This document shows positions 1 through 10,013 of a stretch of 64,000 nt of DNA, piece by piece. Position numbers and translations under genes: made by a program. The DNA comes from Dastarcus helophoroides (lineage: Eukaryota > Arthropoda > Insecta > Coleoptera > Bothrideridae). The notes under the pieces are model-generated. The model was not told where the DNA came from. It saw only the letters and a program-made list of their open reading frames with translations, and ran no database searches. The DNA lies in the NCBI GenBank assembly GCA_028583605.1, contig CM053327.1, positions 868,001-932,000 on the forward strand, given 5' to 3'. Every line of letters starts with the position of its first letter. The stretch's first letter is position 1.

Positions 1-360
1 GTCTAAGAACTTAAAAAACAAATAATGTAACTTTCATTTTGGACATTTTCTTCAAATTTCAACTTTTTTTTAAATTTTGACTTTATTTGAAAATTTCAAC
101 TTATTTTAATATTTGACCTAAAAATTTATATTTTTTTAAAATTTAAATTGTTTTTAAACTATCTTTATGAAAATGCGCAATTATTGGAATATTGAAAAAT
201 TTCAATTTTATTACAAAAACTCTTCTTCTGAAAACTCTCTTGAAAATCTCCTTTTTAATCAAAATAGGATTTGTCTTGTTCGAAAATTTCAACTTTTTCA
301 AAAATTTCGACTTTTCAAAATCTTGATGTTTTTCACAATTCAGTTATTTTAAAATACTCA
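1..360 (+). repeat. Degenerate T-rich repeat tract
   Basis: Diffuse repetition of short runs such as AAATTTCAACTTTTTT, with the T-rich strand uppermost. It is the first block of a family of degenerate tracts found throughout the window. The 61-codon reading frame inside is a by-product of the repeat and has no protein features. From 361 to about 640 I see only unassigned AT-rich sequence. Confidence 0.6.
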
Positions 361-639
361 AAAAATAATAATAATAAAGGAATTTATTTGTCAGCAGGTT
401 TTATAAAACCCAATTATGGGAAACACTTACATTACCTGAATTAGATGTAAATATTGCATATATTAATCGAAAATTACTTATTTTTGATAAATACATACAT
501 TGACAAGGTACTGACGACACAAGTCTTAATTTTGCTAAATGATGATATATTTACGTCACACAGATGGGAAATGCTATTGAAGTTATGATAAGCGATATTT
601 AAAGGTGCTCTATTAAGAATATTTGTTTTTGGTTAATAA

Positions 640-1920
640 CAGTAAAATACAAAGTTATGCTAAGTTTCAATGTGAGGAATTAAGAAGTTGATTTTGCTTA
701 ACAAGTAACGACAATCTACTAGCAAAACGTATGATTTTGACTACGAAAAAATTGAGCATATAAATCTTCTTGTATCCAGACAAACCACACTAAATCTGTT
801 CAATAAACTGTAATGATCAATTTCTCTGAAAGGATATGACTGACTTTGTTTAAAGACTAGATATTTTAAAAATCCTCCTCTGTACAGATTCGATATGGTC
901 TTTGTAACATTGATATAGAGGATACCATATCATAGAGCTATATTCTAAAGTACTTCTTACTTGTGAGTAGAATAATAATTTTAGGGTGGAAATGAAACTA
1001 AAGTCTTACAATTTCTAAATATGTATCCTAACATCTGAAGGCTTTGCTGACTATTGCGTCTATGTGAGAAATAAACGTAAATTGAGAATCAAAGAGATAC
1101 CTAAATCTTTCGTCCTGTTTAGGTCTGGACAAATGTATATTATTAATGTTATAATTATAATGTAGAAGTTCGTTTTTTCTGCAAAATGTCATAACACTAT
1201 CCTTAGTAATATTAAGGTATAGGCAGTTGATGTCACACCAATTTTTAATAACATTGATTTGGTCTTGTAACATGTGACACTTTCAAACCATTACCGTGGG
1301 CAATAAATCATTAATGAATAAGAAGAGCAACGAAAATAAGTTTGAACCTCGGGGTACTCCTGACGTTAGCTTATACGTGGGCAATATTACTCAGATATGA
1401 TTAAAGAATGCCTTGAGATTATCAGAAAATCCAACGCAGTGAAGCTTTTTTAATATTACATAATGATCAACTTGTTCAAAAGCTTCTTGAAAATCCATGT
1501 AGATAACATCATCTTGTCCTTGACAATCTAGAACTTTGGATGTACACACAAACAAGCCAAGTTTGTAATACAAGAGCGTTTGTTCACAAAACCATGCTGA
1601 TTAACTGATATGATGTAGTTAACTGAGGCATAAATATAGTTATACAATATAATTTAAAAAAGTTTTCCAAAGTTACATAAGATGGTAATCGTTCTATAAT
1701 TAGAAATAGCTGACTTGTCGCCCTTTCTATGTACAGGACACACTCGTGCTAATTTCCAAATATCAGTTACTTCTGAAATATTAATTGAAAAGTTATACTT
1801 TAAGTTGGATGTGTCCTCTAGTAATGCTTCATCGGATTGATTGTAGACACTATGAAAAAAATGACCAAATGCATCGACGATTGCTTGAGGATTGTTATAT
1901 ACTGCATCACCATCTTTCAT
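640..1920 (-). pseudogene. LINE (jockey-type) reverse transcriptase relic
   Basis: On the minus strand the reverse transcriptase domain of a non-LTR retrotransposon can be followed in order through three broken frames. At 1920-1654 is the conserved stretch around WKLARVCPVHRKGDKSAISN followed by YRTITIL (normally YRPITIL). At 1573-1391 is DVIYMDFQEAFEQVDH, the first catalytic block (usually DFSKAFDxVDH). At 1273-1028 is LNITKDSVMTF and FDSQFTFISHID, the region after the catalytic centre. Further downstream, in other frames, EYSSMIWYPLY and FREIDHYSLLNRFS match the usual C-terminal thumb region. Frameshifts and stops separate the pieces, the YxDD box is not recognisable, and the copy is 5'-truncated near 1920 against T-rich repeat. 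Clade assignment (jockey/CR1 group) is by family resemblance only. The copy is certainly inactive. Confidence 0.85.
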
Positions 1921-1929
1921 AATACCTGG

Positions 1930-2890
1930 AATGGTTGACCTGCCCGTTTTTCGCGAAATTTCTTTTTTTCACAAAATGTCGCCTTTTTTGCAAAATTTTG
2001 CTTTTGGAAAAATTTGTAGTCTGCAGGAAAATGTCACATCTATCAAAAAATTTCGCGTCTGCCAAAAATTTTATTGATTTTCGCAACTTTCACTTTTTTC
2101 TCTGAAATTTGCTGATTAATAAAAAGTCGAATTTTATTTCAAAATTACGACTGTTCTTTTCAAAATTCGACTTTTTCCGTGATATTTTTTACTCCAATTT
2201 TGTCTTTCATTTTATAATTTCGTTTACCCAACTTTTCGACTGTCATATCAATATTTCAAATTTTTTTTCTCAAAATTGTGTAATTTCACAAAATAAACGT
2301 TTGATTCTTTTTTAATTTTGTTCAAATTTCAAGATATATTTGAATATTCTGAGTCTATAGATTCTGTTAGGAAAATTTGTTGAATATATCGAAACTTCGA
2401 AATGAAAGTGAAAAAAAACCCAAATTTCTAAAATAATAAAAATTTTGAGAAAGAAAAAGAACCTTACAAAAAATGAAATTTAAACATAAAAGCTTAGACT
2501 TTGAGAAATCAACTAACATTTTGGGACTAAAAACTGCTGAGAAAGCCAAAATTTAAAAAGATAAGTCAAAAACTATGTAAAAGTCAAAACTTTGGAAAAA
2601 ATAAAACACTACTTTTACAACAAAGTCAAAATTTCGAAGAAAAAGTTGAAATTTTAAAATATGAATCTCAAATGTTTGTCAAAAAAATCTAAATTTTGAA
2701 CAAAAATGAAAAATTTGAGGAAAGAATCGAAATTAAAAGAAAAAATAGAAAATTAAAATATTCAGGAAGAGCGGAAATTTTGAGAAAAGAGTCGATATGT
2801 TAGGAAATCGAGACTTGCAGAAATATGTCGAAATTTTGATAACAAAAGATTGAAATTTTGGGAAAAACATCAAATTTTTTTTTAATTTGG
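1930..2890. repeat. Degenerate T-rich then A-rich repeat tract
   Basis: From about 1930 to 2345 the top strand is T-rich (TTTTGCAAAATTTTG type units). From about 2390 to 2890 it is A-rich (AAATTTTGAGAAAAGAGTCG type units). The switch lies near 2345-2390. Short reading frames here are repeat artefacts. Confidence 0.6.
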
Positions 2891-3065
2891 AAAAATCAAG
2901 TTTTAGTTAATATATCGTGTGAGGTACCATTTAAAAGAGCTGCCTTTAAGAATCTTAATTTTTTTTAATAATTTTGGTTCAATCGCCCTAAAGATACAGC
3001 TCAAAATGTATCAGAAATAACCCTTTCCTTCACTTTTAGGTTTCTAAAGATAAAATTTAATTGTG

Positions 3066-3074
3066 TTAGTAGAT
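3066..3074. repeat. Target-site duplication, left (TTAGTAGAT)
   Basis: This nine-base sequence is repeated exactly at 3496-3504, flanking the ribozyme-bearing insertion. The uninterrupted paralogue near 43010 carries only one equivalent (CTAGTAGAT). Confidence 0.75.
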
Positions 3075-3495
3075 TATATTTCATAATTTACTCTTATTAG
3101 TCGGAAATATTATGTATATTTATTTCAATTTATTATTATTAACTTCTTCTTCCTCAATGTTCCCATTCCATGTTATGCACTGCTAATGAGCTCAAACGTG
3201 AGCGAGACATCCATGTCCAGTGCTACAACCTGTTTTTCATTTTTTACATATTTCTAATTTATTTTAAAAAATGTTCATATCTAATTTTGGTCTTCTATAT
3301 TTCATTTTTTTTAATTCTATGTAAAATAAACCAACTGTGAACTATCACGAGGTGACGTTTTAAATAAATTTAGATATCACGTTATCATATTTTAAAAAAT
3401 GTTTTAGAATATTCTCAACTTTCATAAATAAAAATTTTAATATTTCCAAATTGCGTCGCAGAAATGTTCATTAGAATTAGTAAACACAAATACGG
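3075..3495 (+). mobile_element. 421-bp insertion carrying a hammerhead-ribozyme fold
   Basis: The segment is bounded by 9-bp direct repeats TTAGTAGAT and interrupts a repeat whose other copy (42760-43205, inverted) has an empty site. It has no reading frame, no LTR-type ends and no terminal inverted repeats. About 100 bp from its left end is a hammerhead-ribozyme fold (3177-3223). The part from the predicted cleavage site to the 3' end is repeated at 5237-5520. It could be a solo end of a Penelope-like element, a retrozyme-like circular-RNA retroposon or a SINE-like unit; I see nothing that decides between them. The insertion is well supported, its class is not. Confidence 0.7.
3177..3223 (+). 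ncRNA. Hammerhead ribozyme (type I), two core substitutions
   Basis: All three helices can be drawn. Stem I is GCACTG (3177-3182) with CAGTGC (3218-3223), six pairs. The core heptamer is CTAATGA (consensus CTGANGA). Stem II is GCTCA/TGAGC closing an AACG loop (3190-3203). The second core box is GAGA at 3204-3207 (consensus GAAA). Stem III is ACAT/ATGT with a CC loop, followed by C at 3217, giving the GUC cleavage triplet. The G-to-A change in the heptamer and the A-to-G change in GAAA hit invariant core positions, so this copy is probably inactive although its helices are intact. Confidence 0.75.
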
Positions 3496-3710
3496 TTAGT
3501 AGATATTGGCCCATATATTATTGGAAAACTGCAGTTGTTTTTGATATCGGAATAGCTGAGAAAAAATATATTTTATGTAAAAATACGTTTTTTGACCAAT
3601 GTAGTAATACATTTTTTTAAATAAAAAGCTTGATTTAGCTGAAGAATAGAATGCAAATCCAATTTGTCTCTTACATTATTTCATTTAGATAAATATTTTT
3701 GGAGTTAGCA

Positions 3711-3917
3711 CTAGTTTATTAAATTGCACACAACGCAGTTATTGCGGTTGCAATCGAACATTTTAGCGTGATCCGAGGCCATCTTGTTAACAGGGTTAGT
3801 CATCAAATTATTGCGAATTGGGAATAAATTTGTTTTATCTGAGACATTATTAACACAGAATTCCATAAATAATTGGATTGATTGTAGAAAAAATTGTGTA
3901 TATGTGGAAATAGACAT
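3711..3917 (-). pseudogene. Possible coding relic with a cysteine cluster
   Basis: A 68-codon frame ending in DCNRNNCVVCNLIN. Its C-terminus is conserved, with substitutions, in the related repeat at 42760 (NRNYCLTCNLIN, plus strand). Conservation of peptide-level features in two diverged copies argues for past coding function. No catalytic domain is visible. From 3918 to about 4990 I see nothing I can assign. Confidence 0.3.
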
Positions 3918-5236
3918 TTTTTTTTAATTTTCAACTACAACGCAAGCAAATTTGCATGACATTTCAAATTCAAACAAGTAAAAATGCATTAATTTGGTGT
4001 ATCGACTCTTTACTGTAGTAATTGCTACGGAACCCTAATTGTGCGATCGCGACTCGCTCTTGACTGAATTATAAATTTTGGTTATTTTTCTGCTGAAAGT
4101 TCAACTAAACATCAGAATGTTGCCTTTCCTCTAACCAAAACTTTCCATTTCGAAATTAAACTAACATCTCTCACTTGACAGTTGAGGTTCGAAAATGAAA
4201 AATTCCAAGTTTAAATTCGGAATTAGGAGAAAAACGTAAAATTCTTTACCTTATTTTTAAAGTGCTAACTTCAAGAGATGACAATATCTGGTGAAATTTG
4301 ATAATAAAAGGGTATTCACTGTTTATGATATACAAAATTTAATATAGGAGACTAGTTATTCGGTATTGCGCTATATGGTTGCAATAAATTCATAAATCAC
4401 GTCATGCCGCGAGTCTGATAGAACAACACTGCTTTTCTAGAAAAAAAAAATGCAATGCAGGCGAGCGTGGTGCTTTGCAAATTTCGGAATAAATGACCAA
4501 ATCGTGTAAATATGATTAATGCGACAATCCTTTAATTGATGGTGACGCATAATTTCTCATAACAATCAATATCGAGGAAGGTAGAAGCGATGTCACCGCC
4601 GCGAAAATAATGTATGACTGCAGACGGATGACGAGGGTTGACTGTGCTCGACTAATTACCCTTTGTTTTGACTGCTCAATTGAAAAACAGAATTGAGATG
4701 TTCAAGCAACTTAAATACCTTTTCACGTTTCGTGTTTTCACCTGTTTTATGCATGTAACTTGAGAACTTGAGAACTTGATTGAACAATGTTTTTTTATTT
4801 TTTTCGCCCAAGTTTCCAACTGCGCAGCTGTAAATTCTTCTTCTTTATATTTATCTAGGCCTTGGGGTTTTGGAGTCATTGACAGCGTAATTATACCTGA
4901 TTTTTTTAATCACGCATTCGTATTATGTAAGTAGAATGCAACTTAGACTACAAATTCATGCAGCCCTCCAGGCATGTATAGTGAATCATGGGTAGCTGAA
5001 CTACCAACAGTTGAAACACTGCCACCTAGCGAAGCGGTTGCTCTCTAGGAAGAAGTTCCCAGGAGACAAGGATTCTAATGCACATACCAATAGGTTTGAA
5101 CATTTATTAGATTCGAAGTTTAGAAACCAAATACCCGTTTCGATCTTGTTAGATCTCGTCAGTTTGGTATATGCAACTCGAATGGTAACAAATGTTCCGA
5201 CAAGTAAATCCGTGAATTCTTTAGTACTTACTTGTC

Positions 5237-5520
5237 CAGTACTACATCCTTTTTTTATATTTTTTATATTTGTATAATTTATCAAAAAAACAAACAAACA
5301 TTTGTTTCCTATCTAATTTTGGTCTTCTATTTTTTATTTTTTTCTATTCTATGTAAAATAAACTAACCTATTTTTTGTCAACTGTCATGAGGTGAGTCTT
5401 AAATAAATTTATATGTCACGTAGTCATATTTCAAAAACTGTTTTAGAATATTGTCAACATACAATAAAAATTTAAATATTTCCAAACTGGGCCGCAGAAA
5501 TGTTAAATGAAATTAATAAA
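5237..5520 (+). repeat. Second, truncated copy of the ribozyme-bearing repeat
   Basis: It matches 3218-3484 over its length (shared CTAATTTTGGTCTTCTAT, CTATGTAAAATAAAC, GTTTTAGAATATT and GCAGAAATGTT). Homology starts almost exactly at the position where the hammerhead of the first copy would cleave. Just upstream, GTACT and GTC remain, as if stem I and the cleavage triplet survived while the catalytic core was deleted. The long overlapping frames at 5001-5297 (both strands) lie upstream and show no recognisable protein. Confidence 0.65.
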
Positions 5521-5524
5521 TATC

Positions 5525-5965
5525 CAGCTAATATAATGCGCAAAACTTTTCTAGAAAATTTAAAATTTTTCGCCAAATTTTGACTTTTTAACTTTTAGCA
5601 TTTCTTCAAAATTTTACCTTTTTAAAAGAAATTTCATTCAAACTTTTGGCTTTTTTAATAATTCGGACTTTTTTTGTTAAATTTGGCTTTTCTTCAGTAT
5701 ATTTAGAATTTTCAAAAATTTTGCATATTTGACCGAAAATATCTATTTTTTTTAATCCTGACCTTTTATTTTAAATTTGAACGATTTATTAACTTTCAGA
5801 CTATCTTTCAAAATTTCGCCATTCTAAAAGATTTCGAATTGTTTTCAGAAAATTCGGCAATTTTTCTAAATTCTAGAATTTTCTGAAAATGTCGATATTT
5901 CCAAGATGTTTACAATTTTGTAAAAATTGTAACCTATCTTTGAAAATTTTTACTTTTTTTGGAAA
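5525..5965 (+). repeat. Degenerate T-rich repeat tract
   Basis: Same diffuse repeat family as elsewhere, T-rich strand uppermost. It is followed at 5962-6005 by two tandem copies of an 18-bp unit, TAACTGTCTATGAACAGG. Confidence 0.55.
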
Positions 5966-6049
5966 TTGTAACTGTCTATGAACAGGTAACTGTCTATGAA
6001 CAGGTAAGTGAAACTCGATGTTTCAGCTCTACTGTATGAAAAGGAAAAA

Positions 6050-6838
6050 CGATATAAAAAATCTAAAAAAAGGTTTTTAATTGGGGTGGAGTAAGGTCCA
6101 TTTTAAACCAAATCTGTATATTTTTGCAATTTGGAAACCGAAGTAATAACGTCATCAAACATTTTTCCTTGGAAACCTATCTCTATTTTTGCACACTTAA
6201 AAAGAGTTAATTTTTCTAAACAAATCTTTTAAATAAAAAAAATGGTACATTTTTCCGTTAAAAAGTTAAAATAATATTGATTGTAAAAAAATATTGAAAA
6301 TTCGCAATCGTTAGGATTTAATCAAACAAATCTATTAAATTTAGGCCTGAAATAACATGTTGCGGGTATCTTAGAGCGTATTCAATTGCTCTTCTAGAGT
6401 TTTTTTGAGATTCCCCATAAACTAATAAAGAATATGTCGTTAGCGTAAAAATTGTTCAAAGTCAAATGACAACAAAAAATGTTTGTCAACCATTAGTTGA
6501 ATTATTGACAAATGCCAGTATGCTTTAATTTTTGATTTATTGCATTTCCAAAGTCAATTTGTTCAAGTTGCAGTAATTACCGAGTTTTGGATACGACTTT
6601 TTTTTTAAATAAAATTGCTCATAACTTTTTAACAAAAAAAATACAATTTTTTTTATTTAAAAAAATTGTTTAAAAAAATAAGTTCTATTTAAATATGCAA
6701 AAAAATAGTTATGTTTCAGAAAAAAAGTTAAGTTACGTCATTAATTCTGTTTCCAAATGTGCAAAAATATGCAAATTTGGCTTAAAATGGACCTTATTCA
6801 ATCCAATTTAAGTAACTCTTTTCAGATTTCTTATATCA
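6050..6838. mobile_element. Foldback element (long inverted repeat)
   Basis: The left arm from 6050 (GATATAAAAAATCT, then GTAAGGTCCATTTTAA and TATTTTTGCA) is repeated in inverse on the right arm ending near 6838 (TTAAAATGGACC, TGCAAAAATATGCA, AGATTTCTTATATC). The arms diverge but extend at least 100 bp, probably over 200 bp with AT-rich interruptions. The centre (about 6300-6550) has no coding capacity. No target duplication was identified, so the superfamily is unknown. Confidence 0.6.
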
Positions 6839-7146
6839 TTTTTTGACTTTTTTTCAGCAATATGGACTTTAAATTTTTGACTTTTAAAACCTAATTTTTG
6901 GAGAATTTATTACTTTCAAAAATTAGTCTCCGTCTCAAAATTTGGAATTTTTAGAAATTTCTGCTTTAGTTACAATTTTTTCGAAAATTTCCTATTTTCC
7001 GAAATTTCAACTTTCTTCAAAGTTTTAAATTTTTAGATGGTTTGAGCTTTTTTTTTAAATGTCGACATTTTCCAAAATTTCAATTTTTCACCTTTTCTTT
7101 TAAATTTTCCAGTCCCATAGAAGATAAATTTTTGTCACTTTTAATT

Positions 7147-7407
7147 TCAAAAAATTTCTTTCAGCTGTTGCATTTGTAATTGGACGTGAGACGTTCTGTG
7201 TTGCCAACTTTTGCGCGCCCACTTGACCCGGGAAAAAAGAGATTTCTTTTTTGTCGTAATTTTTGAAGTGAAAATTTCTTCAGGCAGGCTGAGCACTTTT
7301 TTATGATATGATTTTATTTTCGGGAAGTACGGGATAAGAGAGAGAGTAACTCCATTTCGTCGATTGCTGCTTTTTGGGTCGTAAAATGAAGCCAAGTTTT
7401 ATTCATC
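7147..7407 (-). pseudogene. Mariner transposase relic, downstream half
   Basis: Reading minus-strand from the hAT-element junction at 7408, the frame continues with MNKTW, then (after a frameshift) FYDPKSS. This is the block after the first catalytic aspartate of mariner transposases (usually MDETW...YDPE). The aspartate is replaced by asparagine. Beyond it the similarity fades through frameshifts and the end is lost in T-rich repeat below 7147; the second and third catalytic residues are not seen. It joins the half at 10014-10565 when the intervening element is removed. Confidence 0.65.
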
Positions 7408-7415
7408 GTAACAAC
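7408..7415. repeat. 8-bp target duplication GTAACAAC (left)
   Basis: Identical to 10006-10013. An 8-bp duplication is characteristic of hAT transposition. Confidence 0.85.
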
Positions 7416-7842
7416 CAGTGTTGCCAACCCGAAAATATCAATTTCTGTCACGCCGAACAAAAAATCCTGCTATTTGTCCGCCAAACCTGCTGCCCACCCG
7501 TGAATCTTTTATAAACAAAGTTGTTACACATATGGTACCATATATGTAATACTTCTATATGGACAGCTCCCTATTCTCTTCACGAGTTTGTTCCAACCAA
7601 ATTCGATAAAGATGGAACATGAATAAATGGCGAGTATTGCGCATGAATTGAACAAAATGAACCAATCGCTACGCGCGGGTTAAACGGGTGTTTATGTTTG
7701 GCCGTGCACAGCTGACTTTGGCCATGCACAGATGATTTGTAGCACCTGCGCATTGCGACTCATTAATTCGTGTGAAGGTCAGCGAGAAAGAGAAGTCTTT
7801 CCCATAAGAAACGAGTAACTGGCCATATAGAAGTATTACATA

Positions 7843-9405
7843 CAGTAGCGCTCAAAAGTATTTTGACAAATACATTCAATGATTTAATTAAAAATATATA
7901 TAAAACACAATAATCATTTATTTATTTATTCAACAGCTTTCAACCAATCTACAGAATAGTGTCAAAATAATCTTTGTTCGTAACAATAGAAAGTTTAATT
8001 TTTGAAATATTAGAAAAATGACGGCTCAAAAATATTTTGACATTGTTAAAAAAAAAACAAATTCAACTCATAATTATTATTTATGACAGTAAATATATCA
8101 GTATTTAGTAGCATATCCCTTGGCCTTTATGACAGCCTCACAGCGCGCTGGCATTGAGTCAATTAATTTTTGTAATCGTTCGATTGGAATTTTATCCCAC
8201 TCATTTTTCAAAGCTTCAAAGAAAGCATTTTTATTTGAATAATTTTGGGCTTTTATTCTACGTTTTAATTCTTCCCAGAGATGCTCTATCGGATTCAAGT
8301 CGGGACTTTGACTTGGCCACTTGAGAACTTTGACTCTTTCACGATTTAATAAGTTCCTAATATGCTGTGATCTGTGTTTGGGATCATTGTCTTGTTGAAA
8401 ATACCACTTAGCTGGCATGTGATGTTTTGCAAATGGTAGCATCTGAGACTTTAATATACTTGCATACATAAACCGATCCATTTTTCCTTCTATTCGAACT
8501 AAGGGTCCAACTCCAGACCGTGAAAAACATCCCCAAACCATCACACTACCACCTCCATGTTTAACTGTAGGTATTTGATACCGATAATCATATTTTTTGT
8601 TTACTGGACGCCGAATGTACTTGATACCATCAGATGACATTAAATTAAATTTACTCTCATCACTCCACAAAACTTTAGACCACTGTGAACTTGACCACGA
8701 GATATACCGTTTCGCAAACTCAAGACGGGACTTCCTGTTTTTCTTAGATATTAAAGGTTTTTTAGCCGGTCTTCGGCCATGTAATCCTAAAACCTTTAAG
8801 CGTCGTTTAACAGTAGAAACATGAATGTCTACGTTGTATTTTTCTTTTAATTCATTTCTTATCATTACAGCAGACATCCGGATATCACTTGCTGATAACT
8901 TTTTTATAATATGATCCACGTAAGAAGAAGTTTTTCTTGGACGACCCGTTCGAGGCTTATTTTCGACAGTTTTCCGTTTGTTATAGACTTTATTCCAGCA
9001 GTTAACTAGCTGTCGAGACACTTTAAACATACGAGCAACTTCTATTTGTTTAAATCCTTGTTTTAATGCATTTATTACAGCTTCTTTAAAGTCACAAGAA
9101 TATTCCTTACACTTAGGCATATTGAAGTAATCACAATAAGTAAATATACGTCGAAAGAAAAATTATGGAACAAGTGATCTGCGAGAGTTCGTCAACTCAA
9201 ATGCGTGTCAAAATACTTTTGAGCGCGCCGTAAGTCAAGTTTGTTCGGCGGCGCGGTGTGTAAACAAACAAGTCGTAACTTGATACGCTTAAAGACTCGC
9301 AGTTACACTGCTCCACATTCTACTCAATACATTTTTCCGATAGGCTTTTATTTCAAAGAAATATCAAAAAAAATTATGTTGTCAAAATACTTTTGAGCGC
9401 TACTG
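7843..9405 (-). mobile_element. Tc1-type transposon with IR/DR ends
   Basis: The ends are CAGTAGCGCTCAAAAGTA at 7843 and its near-perfect complement ending at 9405, flanked by the TA duplication (7841-7842 and 9406-9407). A second, internal copy of the same motif lies about 180-200 bp inside each end (8021-8042 left; 9207-9231 right, with GTCAAAATACTTTTGAGCGC). This gives the two-direct-repeats-per-inverted-repeat layout known from Sleeping Beauty-like Tc1 elements. Length is 1563 bp with one intact transposase gene. Everything needed for transposition appears present. Confidence 0.93.
8098..9120 (-). CDS. Tc1-family DD34E transposase
   Basis: A complete 340-residue protein, the normal length for Tc1 transposases, which cut and paste their own element at TA sites by binding the inner and outer direct repeats. 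A first helix-turn-helix spans about residues 5-50 and a second about 65-112, separated by a GRPRK nuclear/AT-hook-like motif at 59-63. The catalytic triad is complete: D154 in LWSDESKF, D244 in FQQDNDPKH and E279 in SPDLNPIEHLW, with exactly 34 residues between the last two. The glycine-rich box GGGSVMVWGCFS (189-200) is also intact. The start at 9120 gives the family N-terminus MPKCKEYS and no upstream start is needed. There are no stops or frameshifts, so this is likely a recent insertion and possibly active. The opposite-strand frame at 8597-8824 is a shadow. Confidence 0.95.
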   Translation of the reverse strand: MPKCKEYSCDFKEAVINALKQGFKQIEVARMFKVSRQLVNCWNKVYNKRKTVENKPRTGRPRKTSSYVDHIIKKLSASDIRMSAVMIRNELKEKYNVDIHVSTVKRRLKVLGLHGRRPAKKPLISKKNRKSRLEFAKRYISWSSSQWSKVLWSDESKFNLMSSDGIKYIRRPVNKKYDYRYQIPTVKHGGGSVMVWGCFSRSGVGPLVRIEGKMDRFMYASILKSQMLPFAKHHMPAKWYFQQDNDPKHRSQHIRNLLNRERVKVLKWPSQSPDLNPIEHLWEELKRRIKAQNYSNKNAFFEALKNEWDKIPIERLQKLIDSMPARCEAVIKAKGYATKY

Positions 9406-10013
9406 TATATGTATGGTACGCGCACGGCGGATCTTCTCCATTACGACACAACAATAGTTGTTCGATTACCATAGCAACGGAAAGAAGTTCATTGTCAATC
9501 AAGTGAGACATTTGTTTGTTTGGATTTGCAGAATGAAACTAACTGCTTAACAAAAATAAAATATATGCTGTGAAATGCCAAATCAATATTAGAACTATTT
9601 ACCTTCTTTAGGTTGGCATTGCATTGTTCTATGTTTGCTAAAAATGTCAAATGTCAATCAATAATAATTTTTAATAAAACAGTCAGTCATGCAGTAAGAA
9701 GTTTCTCTATGCAATATATTAAAAGAATCCAGCATCCTGCCTAAAAGCTATTCCGCTAATCAAAATTAACAACAATATACAATTTATAGCTTAAGAGAAA
9801 AGAACTGCACTACGTTATTTGGGTTTATGTTGATTGTACAGGTACTGAAATATTCAAATTAGATATACATGCATATTATGTCCGAATTAGAGATTTTAGC
9901 AAAATCCCGTTACAATCTTACTAATTTAAAAAACCTTCCGGCTACATGCTACTAGCATCAAAATTCTGCTACTGTAGCAGAATTCTGCTACGGTTGGCAA
10001 CACTGGTAACAAC

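Larger units (their letters stand above)
2893..3760 (-). repeat. Interspersed repeat, copy 1 (split by an insertion)
   Basis: Positions 2893-3074 and 3505-3760 match, in inverted orientation, the block at 42760-43205. Shared landmarks are AGTTTTAGTTAATATATC, the block around CAGCTCAAAATGT, TTACATTATTTCATTTAG and TTTATTAAATTGCA. Copy 2 is continuous where copy 1 is interrupted by 3075-3495. At the low-coordinate side of the coding end, both copies share a peptide with a cysteine pair ending CNLIN (minus here, plus in copy 2), so the family was once protein-coding. The cysteine arrangement C-x4-C-x2-C resembles the segment just before the endonuclease in Penelope-like elements, but that assignment is tentative. 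Confidence 0.6.
7416..10005. mobile_element. Non-autonomous hAT-type element (host of the Tc1)
   Basis: Terminal inverted repeats are CAGTGTTGCCAACC at 7416 and its complement GGTTGGCAACACTG ending at 10005, flanked by perfect 8-bp duplications GTAACAAC. Without the Tc1 at 7843-9405 it would be about 1.03 kb. No hAT transposase is present, so it must be mobilised in trans. Internal features are an inverted pair (arms about 7536-7566 and 7819-7842 continuing at 9408), whose second arm was the Tc1 target, and a 21-bp palindrome ATTCTGCTAC-T-GTAGCAGAAT at 9962-9982 near the right end. It interrupts the mariner reading frame. Confidence 0.85.

Noticed and set aside
5001..5297. Overlapping 98- and 88-codon frames on opposite strands
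   Set aside because: No domain or motif in either. The plus frame runs into the truncated ribozyme-repeat copy, so they are treated as chance frames.
3218..5520. Direct repeats 2 kb apart read as LTRs of one retrotransposon
   Set aside because: No gag-pol or primer-binding sequence between them. The left copy has its own 9-bp target duplication and an empty-site paralogue, so it is an independent insertion.
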